A stretch of 64,000 nt of DNA from Demequina lutea (GCF_013409005.1 NZ_JACBZO010000001.1:2852001-2916000); one strand, 5' to 3'. Shown: positions 50,985 to 61,081, counted from the first letter of the stretch. Notes: generated from the letters alone by a model not told the origin. A program made the numbers and translations.

Positions 50985-53024
50985 TCAGCCTCCGAGTCCG
51001 GGGATATGTCTGACGGCCAGGTCGATGAGCGCGATGCCGACGAAGGGCACGGCGAGTCCGCCGAGTCCGTAGGTAAGCAGATTGCGGCGCAAGAGCCTGT
51101 CGGCCGATTCTGGGCGAAACTTGGCGCCCTTGAGCGCGAGCGGGATGAGCGCCACTATCACCAAGGCGTTGAAGATCACGGCAGACAGGATGGCCGACGC
51201 GGGCGTGGCAAGGCGCATGACGTTGAGGGCGCCGAGCGAGGGCAGCGAAGTGGCGAACAGTGCGGGCAGGATCGCGAAGTACTTGGCGACGTCGTTCGCG
51301 ACCGAAAACGTGGTGAGCGCTCCGCGCGTGACGAGCAACTGCTTGCCGATGTCGACAACGTCAATGAGCTTGGTCGGATCCGAGTCAAGGTCGACCATGT
51401 TTCCGGCCTCCTTGGCGGCCGACGTCCCCGTGTTCATGGCCAGCCCGACGTCCGCCTGCGCGAGAGCGGGGGCGTCGTTGGTGCCGTCGCCCGTCATCGC
51501 GACGAGTCGCCCGCGGGCCTGTTCGGCGCGGATGCGCGCGAGCTTGTCCTCGGGTGTCGCCTCGGCCATCACGTCGGTGATCCCCGCCTTGGCCGCAATG
51601 GCCGCGGCGGTGAGGGGGTTGTCACCGGTGACCATCACGGTCTCGATGCCCACCTTGCGCAAGAGCGCGAAGCGTTCGGGAAGACCCTCCTTCACAATGT
51701 CCTCGAGAACGATCACCCCCAGCGCCTCGGGTATCCGATCGCCCACCCGCTCGGCAACGAGCAGGGCCGTTGCGCCTTGGGCGCTCGCGTCGGCCACGTC
51801 GACGTCGACGGTCACTGCGACCGCGCCGCCCGCCGCCTCCACCCACGAAGTGACCGCCGTGGCCGCGCCTTTGCGCAGCGCCACCACTTCCACGCCGTTG
51901 TTGGAGTCGATGCCTGACATCCGCGTCGTCGCTGTGAAGGGAACAAAGGTCTCATGCAGTCCCGCCTCAGGCACGTTCTCCTTGAGCTTCCGTGAGGCGA
52001 GAGTGACGATCGAGCGTCCCTCGGGGGTCTCGTCGGCGAGGGAGGAGGAGTATGCGGCGGCGGCGAGGCGTTCGGCGGCGACTCCAGGCGCGGGCACAAA
52101 GCGCGTGGCGTGCCTGTCTCCCAGAGTGATGGTGCCCGTCTTGTCGAGCAGGAGCACGCTCACGTCACCCGCGGCCTCTACCGCCCTTCCCGACGTGGCG
52201 AGCACGTTGCGCTTCATGAGGCGCTCCATGCCCGAGATGCCGATGGCGGGCAGCAGCGCGCTGATGGTCGTGGGAATGAGGCACACAAGCAGCGCAACGA
52301 GCGTGACGACGCTCGGGACATCGCCGACGGAGCCCTGCGCGAGCGGCCCGAGCGTGAGCACCACCACGAGGAACACCAGGGTGAGGCCGCTCAGCAGGAT
52401 GGACAGCGCCACCTCGTTCGGTGTCTTCTGGCGGGTAGCGCCCTCCACGAGCGCGATCATGCGATCCACGTAGCTCTCGCCAGGCTTCGCGGTAATCCTC
52501 ATGACGAACGAGTCGGAAAGCACGCGCGTGCCGCCCGTGACGGAGCTCCTGTCGCCCCCCGACTCCCTGATCACCGGCGCGGACTCGCCCGTGATGGCCG
52601 ACTCGTCGACCGTCGCGGCGCCCTCGACAATCTCGCCGTCCGCGGGAATGGTCTCGCCCGCGGCCACCCTCACCAGATCGCCTTGGCGGAGATCGGCAGC
52701 CGAGATGGTCTCCTCGCCCTGGCCCACGATGCGCCTGGCGACCAGGTCGATCCTGTTGCGGCGCATCGAGGCGGCGCGCGCCTTACCCCTACCCTCGGCC
52801 ACCGCCTCGGACAACGCACCGAACACGACAGTGGCCCACAACCAGCCCGCGACGCCGATGGCAAACCAGCCCGGCCGCATGGCCGCGGCGAGCGTCGTGA
52901 CCGCCGCTCCGGCCCACACCACCATCATCACGGGGTTGCGCCATAGGCGCGCGGGGTTGAGGCTCTTCATGGCGGTGGGAATCGCGTCGAGCACGAGTCC
53001 CGTTGCGGTGTCGGTGCGGGTCAT
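50985..53024 (-). CDS. kdpB: K+-transporting ATPase catalytic subunit KdpB
   Basis: KdpB is the P-type ATPase that hydrolyses ATP to drive K+ uptake through KdpA. The 679-residue protein has the actuator motif TGES, phosphorylation motif [12 protein letters not shown], nucleotide-binding KGAATAV and the hinge [18 protein letters not shown]. Membrane helices are as expected. The start overlaps the kdpA stop by 4 bp. A longer upstream frame lies inside kdpA and is not used. Confidence 0.96.
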   Translation of the reverse strand: MTRTDTATGLVLDAIPTAMKSLNPARLWRNPVMMVVWAGAAVTTLAAAMRPGWFAIGVAGWLWATVVFGALSEAVAEGRGKARAASMRRNRIDLVARRIVGQGEETISAADLRQGDLVRVAAGETIPADGEIVEGAATVDESAITGESAPVIRESGGDRSSVTGGTRVLSDSFVMRITAKPGESYVDRMIALVEGATRQKTPNEVALSILLSGLTLVFLVVVLTLGPLAQGSVGDVPSVVTLVALLVCLIPTTISALLPAIGISGMERLMKRNVLATSGRAVEAAGDVSVLLLDKTGTITLGDRHATRFVPAPGVAAERLAAAAYSSSLADETPEGRSIVTLASRKLKENVPEAGLHETFVPFTATTRMSGIDSNNGVEVVALRKGAATAVTSWVEAAGGAVAVTVDVDVADASAQGATALLVAERVGDRIPEALGVIVLEDIVKEGLPERFALLRKVGIETVMVTGDNPLTAAAIAAKAGITDVMAEATPEDKLARIRAEQARGRLVAMTGDGTNDAPALAQADVGLAMNTGTSAAKEAGNMVDLDSDPTKLIDVVDIGKQLLVTRGALTTFSVANDVAKYFAILPALFATSLPSLGALNVMRLATPASAILSAVIFNALVIVALIPLALKGAKFRPESADRLLRRNLLTYGLGGLAVPFVGIALIDLAVRHIPGLGG

Positions 53025-54673
53025 TGAAGCGCCTCCCCGAGGGGTCCGAGTGCGAGCACAGGGGCGTATGCCACCAGCGCGATGATGGGCGCCACTCCCA
53101 CGAGCAGCGTCGTGAACAGAGGCGTATCGGACCGCAACGTTCCGGCGCCAACCGGGATGCGGGGCGCCGCCGCGAGCGCACCCGCGAGGGCGAGCACCAG
53201 CAGGATGGGAACGAAACGTCCCGCGAACATCGCCACCGCGAGAAGCAGGTCTTGCCACGTTCCTCCCGCCGCAAAACTTCCAAACGCGGACCCGTTGTTA
53301 TTGGCGGCGCTCGCGTACGCGTACAGGACGCTCGTGACGCCGTGGAGGCCCGGTTGTGTGACGGCCGCGTCCTTGAGAGATTTCACGCCCAACGTCAGGG
53401 CCGTGCCTCCGAGCACGAGCGCGGGCGTCACCACCGTGTACACGGCAACGAGCGACATTTCGCGCGAGCCGATCTTCTTGCCATAGAGCTCGGGCGTGCG
53501 ACCCACCATGAGGCCCGCCAGGAACACCGCGAGCACGGCGATGACAAGCATTCCGTAGAGGCCAGAGCCCACGCCTCCCGGCGCGATCTCCCCCAGGAGC
53601 ATCGACCCGATGGCGGTGAGCGATCCGGGCGCGGTGAGGGAGTCGTGCGACGCGTTGACGGAACCGGTGCTGGTGGCGGTCGTCGACGCGGCATAGAGCG
53701 CCGAAGCGGCCAACCCAAATCGCGTCTCCTTGCCCTCCATCGCCGCGCCCGCGAGCGCGGGAGCCGCTCCCTTGCCCGCAAATTCGGCCCACGTGAGCAG
53801 GCCGACGGTCGCCACCCACAGGGAGGCCATCGCCGCCAGGATTGCGTGACCTTGGCGCTTGCTGCCCAAGATGATGCCTAGCGCTCGCGGCAACGCGAAG
53901 GGGATGGCCAGCAGCAAGGCGATGGATAACAGGTTGGTCCACGCCGTCGGGTTCTCGAATGGGTGCGAGGCGTTGGCGTTGAAAAAGCCGCCGCCGTTCG
54001 TGCCGATCTGCTTGATAGCTTCTTGAGTCGCGACGGGACCGCCAGGGATGGTCTGGCTTGCCCCCGCGAGCGTCGTGACAACGCGAGGTCCGTTGAGGTT
54101 GTCGATGACCCCACCGCCGAGGAACAAGAGCGTCGCGCCCACGCTGAGCGGGACCAGGATGCGGGTCGTCACCCTGGTGATGTCCACCCAAAAGTTGCCG
54201 ACGCCGTCGGCCCTATGCGCCGCAAAGGCCCTGGCAAGCGCGAAGGCCACGGCGATGCCGACGGCTGCGGACAGGAAGTTCTGCACCGTGAGGCCCCCGG
54301 CCTGCACCGCGTAGCCGAGCGTGGTCTCCCCCGAATACCACTGCCAATTCGTATTGGTCACAAAGCTCACGGCGGTGTTGAGCGCCCCCGCCCACGCCAT
54401 GCCGGGCGTGCCTTGCGAGAGAGGCAAGTGCCTGTTGAGCATGAGAAGCGACATAAGCACCGCCACGCCTGCGACGGAGAACGCCATGAGGGCGATGGCG
54501 TACGACTTCCACGACTGGCGCGACTCGGGGTTTACCCCCACGACGCGATAGACAGCGCGTTCGACGCGGGTGTGGCGGGTCCCCGTCGCTGCGGCGGCGA
54601 GTGCGTTGCCTAGAGGCCATTGCACGAGGGCGAGCACGATGACGAGGAGGCCGATCTGTCCGAGCGCGAGCAC
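53021..54673 (-). CDS. kdpA: K+-transporting ATPase K+-channel subunit KdpA
   Basis: KdpA is the K+-binding channel-like subunit. The 550-residue protein has ten membrane segments and the four selectivity-filter loops ([52 protein letters not shown], each quoted in part). It starts 1 bp after the kdpF stop. Confidence 0.96.
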   Translation of the reverse strand: MLALGQIGLLVIVLALVQWPLGNALAAAATGTRHTRVERAVYRVVGVNPESRQSWKSYAIALMAFSVAGVAVLMSLLMLNRHLPLSQGTPGMAWAGALNTAVSFVTNTNWQWYSGETTLGYAVQAGGLTVQNFLSAAVGIAVAFALARAFAAHRADGVGNFWVDITRVTTRILVPLSVGATLLFLGGGVIDNLNGPRVVTTLAGASQTIPGGPVATQEAIKQIGTNGGGFFNANASHPFENPTAWTNLLSIALLLAIPFALPRALGIILGSKRQGHAILAAMASLWVATVGLLTWAEFAGKGAAPALAGAAMEGKETRFGLAASALYAASTTATSTGSVNASHDSLTAPGSLTAIGSMLLGEIAPGGVGSGLYGMLVIAVLAVFLAGLMVGRTPELYGKKIGSREMSLVAVYTVVTPALVLGGTALTLGVKSLKDAAVTQPGLHGVTSVLYAYASAANNNGSAFGSFAAGGTWQDLLLAVAMFAGRFVPILLVLALAGALAAAPRIPVGAGTLRSDTPLFTTLLVGVAPIIALVAYAPVLALGPLGEALQ

Positions 54674-54674
54674 C

Positions 54675-54767
54675 CTAGAACCTCCATGGCTGGATGAGGG
54701 TCCAGGCGATGTAGATCAGCGAGAGCAAGCCAACGACCACCGCGACGACGGCGAGAACTGTGTCCAT
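54675..54767 (-). CDS. kdpF: KdpF small membrane subunit
   Basis: A 30-residue single-span peptide (MDTVLAVVAVVVGLLSLIYI and a TLIQPWRF end) is the stabilising KdpF subunit, first in the operon. It is immediately upstream of kdpA. Short length means it is easily missed. Confidence 0.85.
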   Translation of the reverse strand: MDTVLAVVAVVVGLLSLIYIAWTLIQPWRF

Positions 54768-54996
54768 GGCCCCATCGCAGGCCCCCGAAGACCTACCGCG
54801 CCAGTTTCCTGACGCTACCCAGACGCGTCCAGATGCCGCGCAGACGGGCTGGAGCCGGCCCGCATCGGGCTCGACCTGGTGAGCGGAACGGGCGACCAGC
54901 GCCCGCAATGGGCCATCGAGGCGCTGCTCACCGGGATCGCGGGCACCGAGCGCCGCCAACCCCCGCCGCCCCAACCCCCACCGCCCCAACCCCGAC
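54768..54996 (-). promoter_or_regulatory. kdp leader with G-quadruplex-prone repeats
   Basis: Between kdpF and the second 88-bp element there is no gene. At 54957-54993 the minus strand carries tandem G-runs in three repeats of a 14-15-bp unit (GGGGTTGGGGCGG type), capable of forming a G-quadruplex in the DNA or the leader RNA. No c-di-AMP (ydaO) riboswitch was recognised. The kdp promoter must lie here or beyond the element. Confidence 0.4.
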
Positions 54997-55084
54997 GTGA
55001 AGAACTCACTACTGCAACGACCAGCGCCGGGAAGGCCAAGCACCAGTGAGCGGCCGCGAGCGCAGTGAGTAGTGAGTTCTTCAC
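54997..55084. repeat. 88-bp inverted-repeat element, copy 2
   Basis: The ends GTGAAGAACTCACTACT (54997-55013) and its exact complement (55068-55084) form a 17-bp perfect inverted repeat. Length (88 bp) and ends match the copy at 36777-36864, while the middle is only partly similar (GCGCCGG shared). It lies upstream of kdpF. Confidence 0.85.
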
Positions 55085-55192
55085 CGGAGCCACGGTCGCT
55101 AGGGGCCATTGAAGCCTTGCTCACGGGCATCGCGGGTCTCTCGCGTCCGGTCCCTGCACGTCCGGCCCCGGCGCCTCATCGTGCCCGCATAT

Positions 55193-55331
55193 GGGCCAAA
55201 AAGGCCCTAGTCCCGGGTCCTACGAAAAGGTCCCGCCCTGGTCCCCGGGACCGAGGTCCGTAGATTCCCACACCCCCCGGGCCTACCGTGAAAAGAGGTG
55301 CATTTGACGCATCTGGCCTCCCCCAAAGGCC
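55193..55331 (+). promoter_or_regulatory. Palindrome-rich promoter region of the [FeFe] hydrogenase gene
   Basis: Three dyads lie upstream of the GTG start: GGGCCAAAAAGGCCC (55193-55207), GGTCCCCGGGACC (55240-55252) and GGCCTCCCCCAAAGGCC (55315-55331). The motif GGTCC recurs four times between 55216 and 55259. These could be binding sites for a redox or fermentation regulator. None has the exact GGGAC-N4-GTCCC DosR core. The rest of 55085-55396 shows no gene. Confidence 0.45.
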
Positions 55332-55396
55332 TTGGCTGAGAGTCCCGCGGCGAGAAGCCGTGCCAACCAAAACGGACAAGGCAGTCGGAGGAAGTC

Positions 55397-58300
55397 GTGG
55401 CGGACATGGTTGAACCGGAGCGCGTGACCGTAAAGGTCAACGACCGCGAGATTGAAGTTCAGAGCGGTCTGAACATTCTTCAGGCGCTCGGCAACGAGGG
55501 CATCAACATCCCCTCGCTCTGCAATGACGTGCGCCTCAAGCGAGCCAACGGCAGCTGCGGCATGTGCGTGGTGGAAGTCGGCTCCGACAATCCCCGTGAC
55601 GTCAAGGCCTGCCTCACGCCCATCACTCCAGGCATGGAAATCAAGACCCACACCGACCGTCTCGAGGCCTACCGCAAGGTGCGCCTCGAGCAGCTTCTGT
55701 GCGACCACAATGCGGACTGCGTCGCCCCCTGTGTGCAGACCTGCCCCGCGAACATCGACATCCAGACGTACTTGCAGCACGTGTCGGACGGCAACTTCGA
55801 GGCCGCCATTCGCGTCATCAAGGACCGCAACCCCTTCCCTTCCGCTTGCGGACGCGTGTGCCCTCACCCCTGTGAGGACGAGTGCCGCCGCAACCTCGTG
55901 GAGGAGCCCGTCGCCATCAACTCGGTCAAGCGTTTCGCGGCCGACTGGGACATGGCCCGCAAGCACCCGTGGCGCCCTCGCCTTGCCGACGCCACCGGCA
56001 AGCGCATCGCCGTCATCGGCGCGGGGCCATCGGGTCTGGCCGCCGCCAACTACCTCGCCATCGCGGGCCACGGAGTCACGGTCTTCGAGAACCAGCCCGA
56101 GCCCGGCGGCATGATGCGATACGGCATCCCCGAGTACCGCCTGCCGAAGACGACGCTCGACAAGGAAATTGACCTCATCGAGGCGCTCGGCGTCAACATC
56201 GTCTGCAACAAGGCGCTCGGCACGCACATCCTCCTGGAGGACCTCAAGCGCGACTTCGACGCCGTGTACCTGGCGATCGGCTCATGGCGCGCAACCCCGC
56301 TCGGCATCGACGGCGACAATACCGACGGCGTCGTGCTCGGAATCGACTACTTGCGCCACGTCACCAAGGGCAACGACGGCGAGATCGGCGACAACGTCAT
56401 CGTCATCGGCGGCGGCAACACCGCGATCGACTGCGCCCGCGCCGCGCTGCGCAGGGGCGCCAAGAACGTCAAACTGGTCTACCGCCGCACGCAGGACGAG
56501 ATGCCGGCCCAGGCCATCGAGGTTCACGAGGCCCTGCGCGAGGGCGTCGAGATGGTCTTCCTCGCCGCACCGCAGAGAATCTCGGTCGACGACAACGGCA
56601 TGAAGGGGCTCCACTGCATGCGCATGGAGCTCGGCGAACCCGACCGTTCCGGCCGCCGCCGCCCCGTTCCCGTCGAGGGCAGCAACTTCGTCATCGAAGC
56701 CGACACGATCATCGGCGCCATCGGCCAGAACACCGACACCGGCTTCCTCTACAACGACCTGCCCGTCCGCTTGAACAAGTGGGGCAACATCGATGTCGAC
56801 GGCTTCTCGATGCAGACGTCCGAGGCGAAGATCTTCTCGGGTGGCGACTGTGTGACGGGACCTGCCACCGTGATCGCGGCGATTGCTGCCGGCCGACGCG
56901 CGGCAGAGGCGATCGGCGAGTTCCTCACCAACGGCTACATCAAGCCCAGCCACGAGGACTACTCGTGCAGCAGGGGATCCCTCGAGGACTTGCCGCAGGC
57001 GGAGTTCGAGGACATCCCCAACCTGTCCCGCGCGGTCATGGCGGAACTTGGCATCGACGACCGCTTCGGCGGCTTCCGCGAGGTCGAGCTTGGCCTCACC
57101 GAGGCGCAGGCCCGCGCCGAGGCGGGGCGCTGCCTCACGTGTGGTTGCTCCGCGCAGAACACCTGCTCACTCCGCAAGGAGGCGAGTTCACACGAGGTTC
57201 ACTTCGAGCCGACGCTGCACGTGCGGCCGCGCTCCCCGATTGTGCGCGACCACCAGTTCATCATCCGCGACCAGAACAAGTGCATCTCTTGCGGGCTGTG
57301 CGTAGCCGCTTGCGCCGAGATCATGGGCCCTGGCGTGCTTGCTTTCCAGTTCCGCGAGGGACAGATGCGGGTGTGCACCTCTACTGGCGAGCCGCTCAAC
57401 ATGACCGACTGCGTCTCGTGTGGACAGTGCGTGCGCACGTGCCCCACGGGCGCCTTGGACTATGTGCGCGAGCGCGGCGACGTCTTCACCGCGATCAACG
57501 ACCCGACAAAGAAGGTCGTGGGCTTCGTGGCCCCTGCGGTGCGCGCGCACATCGCCAAGGAGTATGGCCTCTCGCACATGGAGGTCGCTCCATTCGTCGC
57601 CGGCATGATGAAGAAGATGGGCTTTGACAAGAGCTTCGACTTCGTCTTCGCCGCCGACCTCACCATCATGGAGGAGACGACCGAGCTCTTTGACAGGCTC
57701 GGCAACGGCGGCGTGATGCCGCTCTACACATCGTGCTGCCCCGGCTGGGTCAACTACGCCGAGCGCCGCTACCCCGGAATACTGCCTCACCTTTCGAGCT
57801 GCAAGTCACCCCAGCAGATGATGGGCGCGACGGTGAAGGCTCACTTCGCCAAGCGCGAGGGCATTAGCCTCGACGACCTCTACGTCGTCTCGATCGTGCC
57901 GTGCATGGCCAAGAAGAGTGAGGCCGCTCGCCCCGAGTTCGCTCCCGAGGGCATCCGCGACGTCGACGCAGTCCTCACCACGACCGAGTTCCTCGAGATG
58001 GTGCAGATGCTCCGCCTGGAGAAGGAAGACATCGAGCCCGCGGAGTTCGACCTGCCCTACAAGCAGGTCTCCGGTGCAGGCGTGCTGTTCGGTTCGTCGG
58101 GCGGAGTGGCCGAGGCCGCGACACGCATGGCGGTCGAGAAGCTCACGGGCGAACCCCTGCGTACCCGGCTCGACTTCGTGCCTTCCGAAGAGTACCCGTA
58201 CCTCAAGGTCGCCACCATCGAGGCGCCAGGTCGCACACTGCGCATCGCCGCGATCTCTGGCCTGGGCAACGCGGACCCGATCATCAAGCGCCTATTGGCA

Positions 58301-58582
58301 GGCGATGACATGGGATTCGACCTTGTCGAGATCATGGCGTGCCCCGGCGGCTGCATCAACGGCGCGGGTCACCCCAAGCCCAAGAGCCAGGGCGAGACCG
58401 GAATCAAGACGATGATCCTGTCGAACATCGACGAGGACATGGCGCTCAAGGACTCGCAGCAGAACCCCGACATCCTGCGCCTCTACGAGGACTTCTACGG
58501 CGAGCCAAACTCCCACCTCGCCCACGAACTGCTCCACACCACCTACGCCCCTTTCCGTGGCGACGCCATAGCCAAGCCATAA
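55397..58582 (+). CDS. Trimodular ferredoxin/GltD/[FeFe]-hydrogenase fusion
   Basis: This 1061-residue cytoplasmic enzyme combines three modules. Residues 1-85 are a 2Fe-2S ferredoxin domain (Cys 42, 54, 57, 72). Residues 95-585 are a GltD-like NADPH:acceptor flavoprotein with N-terminal cluster cysteines, FAD motif GAGPSGLAAA near 208 and NAD(P) motif GGGNTAIDCA near 338. Residues 615-1040 are an [FeFe] hydrogenase with two 4Fe-4S sites (Cys 629-639 and 672-682) and H-cluster motifs TSCCPGW (778), VPCMAKKSE (834) and MACPGGCINGAG (980). The enzyme probably couples NAD(P)H to H2 production. A GTG start with CGGAGGAAG upstream is used. HydE/F/G are not in the window. Confidence 0.94.
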   Translation: MADMVEPERVTVKVNDREIEVQSGLNILQALGNEGINIPSLCNDVRLKRANGSCGMCVVEVGSDNPRDVKACLTPITPGMEIKTHTDRLEAYRKVRLEQLLCDHNADCVAPCVQTCPANIDIQTYLQHVSDGNFEAAIRVIKDRNPFPSACGRVCPHPCEDECRRNLVEEPVAINSVKRFAADWDMARKHPWRPRLADATGKRIAVIGAGPSGLAAANYLAIAGHGVTVFENQPEPGGMMRYGIPEYRLPKTTLDKEIDLIEALGVNIVCNKALGTHILLEDLKRDFDAVYLAIGSWRATPLGIDGDNTDGVVLGIDYLRHVTKGNDGEIGDNVIVIGGGNTAIDCARAALRRGAKNVKLVYRRTQDEMPAQAIEVHEALREGVEMVFLAAPQRISVDDNGMKGLHCMRMELGEPDRSGRRRPVPVEGSNFVIEADTIIGAIGQNTDTGFLYNDLPVRLNKWGNIDVDGFSMQTSEAKIFSGGDCVTGPATVIAAIAAGRRAAEAIGEFLTNGYIKPSHEDYSCSRGSLEDLPQAEFEDIPNLSRAVMAELGIDDRFGGFREVELGLTEAQARAEAGRCLTCGCSAQNTCSLRKEASSHEVHFEPTLHVRPRSPIVRDHQFIIRDQNKCISCGLCVAACAEIMGPGVLAFQFREGQMRVCTSTGEPLNMTDCVSCGQCVRTCPTGALDYVRERGDVFTAINDPTKKVVGFVAPAVRAHIAKEYGLSHMEVAPFVAGMMKKMGFDKSFDFVFAADLTIMEETTELFDRLGNGGVMPLYTSCCPGWVNYAERRYPGILPHLSSCKSPQQMMGATVKAHFAKREGISLDDLYVVSIVPCMAKKSEAARPEFAPEGIRDVDAVLTTTEFLEMVQMLRLEKEDIEPAEFDLPYKQVSGAGVLFGSSGGVAEAATRMAVEKLTGEPLRTRLDFVPSEEYPYLKVATIEAPGRTLRIAAISGLGNADPIIKRLLAGDDMGFDLVEIMACPGGCINGAGHPKPKSQGETGIKTMILSNIDEDMALKDSQQNPDILRLYEDFYGEPNSHLAHELLHTTYAPFRGDAIAKP

Positions 58583-58627
58583 GCCCACCCACTAGAGATC
58601 CCCACGTCTCACCTACAAGGAAACCCC

Positions 58628-59665
58628 ATGAAGAAAACCCTTACCGCGTCGGGCGCCCTGCTCGCCGCACTCATCCTGACGGCATGCTCAACCGGCAACG
58701 CCGCCACTGTCACCTCGCCGTCGCCCACCGCAACCGCGGTGGTGTCGCAGGCGCCTGTTGTTCCCGTCGCCGTCAACATCGCCTCCCTGAAGGGCCCCAC
58801 CACGATGGGTCTCGTCGGGCTGATGGACGACGCGACCAAGGGAACCGCCCCCGAGGACTACAAGGTCCAGATGTACGCGTCGCCCGACGAGGTCGTCCCG
58901 CTCGTCGCGAAGGGCAGCGTCGACATGGCGCTCGTCCCCTCAAACCTCGCGGCCGTGCTTTACGCGAAGACCAAGGGAACCGACGCGCAGATCTCTGTGC
59001 TGGCGATCAACACGCTCGGCGTGCTCAACATCGTCGAGTCCGGTGACACCATCCACTCGATCGCCGACCTCAAGGGCAAGACGGTCTACCTGACCGGCAA
59101 GGGCGCCTCGCCCGAGTACGTCATGGACTACCTGCTCGAGCAGGCGGGCCTCAAGCCCGGCGTCGACGTCGACCTCCAGTTCCTGTCGGAGCACACCGAG
59201 GTCGTCGCCAAGCTCACCGCGACGCCCGGCGCCATCGGCGTTCTTCCGCAGCCGTTCGTGACCATCGCCGAGGCGGCCAGCCCCGACCTGCGCACCGCAC
59301 TCGACCTCACCTCCGAGTGGGCCAAGGTCTCTCCCGACTCGCAGCTCATCACCGGTGTGGTCGTCGTCCGCAACTCGTTCGCCACCGAGCACCCCGACGC
59401 CGTCGCACAGTTCATGAAGGACTACGCGGCCTCGACCGAGTGGGTCAACGCCAAGCCGGCAGAAGCCGCACCGCTGATCGTCGCCGCGGGCATCGTGCCC
59501 AATGCGACGCTCGCCGAGAAGGCCATCCCGCTGTGCTACATCACGGATGTGTCCGGCGCCGCGATGAAGTCGGCGCTCGCCGGCTACTTGCAGGTGCTCT
59601 TCAACGCGGACCCGGCGTCGGTCGGTGGCAGTATGCCTGGAGATGACTTCTACTTCGCCGGATAA
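58628..59665 (+). CDS. ABC transporter substrate-binding lipoprotein (NitT/TauT-like)
   Basis: The 345-residue protein has a lipoprotein signal (ALLAALILTAC) and a two-lobe binding fold (NIASLKGPTTMGLVGLM, VPLVAKGSVDMALVPSNLAAV, ADLKGKTVYLTGKGASPEY). The best fit is the NMT1/SsuA-like group that binds small anions or precursors. It begins 46 bp after the hydrogenase stop and overlaps the permease gene by 23 bp. The cargo is unknown. Confidence 0.85.
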   Translation: MKKTLTASGALLAALILTACSTGNAATVTSPSPTATAVVSQAPVVPVAVNIASLKGPTTMGLVGLMDDATKGTAPEDYKVQMYASPDEVVPLVAKGSVDMALVPSNLAAVLYAKTKGTDAQISVLAINTLGVLNIVESGDTIHSIADLKGKTVYLTGKGASPEYVMDYLLEQAGLKPGVDVDLQFLSEHTEVVAKLTATPGAIGVLPQPFVTIAEAASPDLRTALDLTSEWAKVSPDSQLITGVVVVRNSFATEHPDAVAQFMKDYAASTEWVNAKPAEAAPLIVAAGIVPNATLAEKAIPLCYITDVSGAAMKSALAGYLQVLFNADPASVGGSMPGDDFYFAG

Positions 59666-60428
59666 GACCGGCACAGCGACGCGGGCGGTCGCCCGCCGCA
59701 TTGGCGCGGCTGTTTTTTGGCTGGCGATGTGGCAGGCGGCCGCCGTTGCCGTTCACAGGGACTTTCTGCTCGCCTCGCCGATGCAGGTGGCGCGCACCCT
59801 CGTCACCCTCCTGCCGACGGGCGACTTTTGGGCCACAATCGGCTGGTCCCTTGGCCGCATCACCCTGGGCTTCACGGGCGCCGTGGTCCTTGGAGCGGTG
59901 CTCGCGATCTCCTCGGCGGCGTCGCCCGTGGCGAGGGCGTTGTGGGAACCCGCGATCGCGGCGATTAGGTCCGCTCCGGTCGTGAGCTTCATCATCTTGT
60001 TGCTCCTGTGGACCGACAGTTCGCACCTGCCGGTCTTCACGAGCCTGCTCATGGTGCTTCCCGTGATGTACGCCAACGTGCTGCAGGGAATCGCGCAGCG
60101 AGACCCGCAGATGCTGGAGGCCGCCCAGGTCTTTCGCATGCCATTCCGTCGCCGACTCGTGGCGATCGACATCCCCGCGGCGCTTCCCTTCCTCGCCGCA
60201 GCGACACGCGTGGGGGTTGGCCTCGCGTGGAAGAGCGGGGTCGCGGCCGAGGTCATCGGCGTCGCGACGGGGTCCATCGGTGAGCGCCTCTACGAGGCGA
60301 AGGTGTTCCTCAGTTCGGCGGACCTGTTCGCGTGGACGATCGTGATCGTGGTGCTGAGCGTCGTATGTGAGCGGCTGCTGCTCAGAGCCTTGCGCTCCGT
60401 TCCCGGTGCACCTGTGAGGGCCTCATGA
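59643..60428 (+). CDS. ABC transporter permease (NitT/TauT-like)
   Basis: The 261-residue membrane protein has six predicted spans and the EAA loop GIAQRDPQMLEAAQVFRMPF that contacts the ATPase. The ATG used overlaps the end of the binding-protein gene by 23 bp; a start at 59625 is also in frame. It forms an importer with its neighbours. Confidence 0.87.
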   Translation: MTSTSPDKTGTATRAVARRIGAAVFWLAMWQAAAVAVHRDFLLASPMQVARTLVTLLPTGDFWATIGWSLGRITLGFTGAVVLGAVLAISSAASPVARALWEPAIAAIRSAPVVSFIILLLLWTDSSHLPVFTSLLMVLPVMYANVLQGIAQRDPQMLEAAQVFRMPFRRRLVAIDIPAALPFLAAATRVGVGLAWKSGVAAEVIGVATGSIGERLYEAKVFLSSADLFAWTIVIVVLSVVCERLLLRALRSVPGAPVRAS

Positions 60429-61057
60429 GCAGTAAAACGCCGGCTCCCGTCACGCTCCACGCCGTCACCAAGAGGTACGGCGACCTGGTGGTGCTCGACG
60501 GGCTCGGCCTGGTCCTCGAGCCGGGGAGAGTGACCGCACTCACCGGGCCAAACGGCGTCGGAAAGACGACGGTGGGTCGGCTGTTGCTCGGACTCGAGAC
60601 GCCCGACGCTGGCAGCGTCACCGGAGCGCAGGACCTGCGCCGCTCCGCCGTGTTCCAAGAGGACAGGCTCTGTGCGCACCTCGATGCCATTGCCAACGTC
60701 AGGCTCGTGCTTGATCGCGAGCGCCGCTCCGGTTCCACGGCCCGTGCGACGGCGGAGGACGAGCTCGCGCGGGTCGGGCTCGAGGGGGAAGACGCGTCCA
60801 AGCCCGTGCGCGACCTGTCCGGTGGCCAGCGTCGGCGAGTGGCAATTGCGCGCGCAATGGCGGCGCCCTCGGATCTGGTGGTGCTCGACGAGCCGTTCAC
60901 GGGGCTCGATGCCGAGACCAAGCCGGCCGTGATGGCGTACGTCCGCGAGCGGATCGCAGGGCGCACAGCGGTACTCATTACTCACGACCCCGCGGAGGTC
61001 GAGTTTTTCAAGGCGCGCGTCGTGAGGCTACGTCGGGGGCCGGGACTCGTCGTCTAG
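60425..61057 (+). CDS. ABC transporter ATP-binding protein
   Basis: The 210-residue ATPase overlaps the permease by 4 bp. It has Walker A GPNGVGKTTVGRL, signature LSGGQRRRVAIARAM, Walker B LVVLDEPFTGLD and the switch His in VLITHDPAE. The compact size fits the NitT/TauT importer group. Confidence 0.9.
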   Translation: MSSKTPAPVTLHAVTKRYGDLVVLDGLGLVLEPGRVTALTGPNGVGKTTVGRLLLGLETPDAGSVTGAQDLRRSAVFQEDRLCAHLDAIANVRLVLDRERRSGSTARATAEDELARVGLEGEDASKPVRDLSGGQRRRVAIARAMAAPSDLVVLDEPFTGLDAETKPAVMAYVRERIAGRTAVLITHDPAEVEFFKARVVRLRRGPGLVV

Positions 61058-61081
61058 AAGAGCCCCGCGTGTAAAGAATTG

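Noticed and set aside
54768..54996. c-di-AMP riboswitch ahead of kdpF
   Set aside because: No ydaO-type conserved blocks could be found in the leader.
55193..55207. DosR box upstream of the [FeFe] hydrogenase
   Set aside because: GGGCCAAAAAGGCCC has the wrong core and a 5-base centre. It does not match GGGAC-N4-GTCCC, unlike the site before hyhB.
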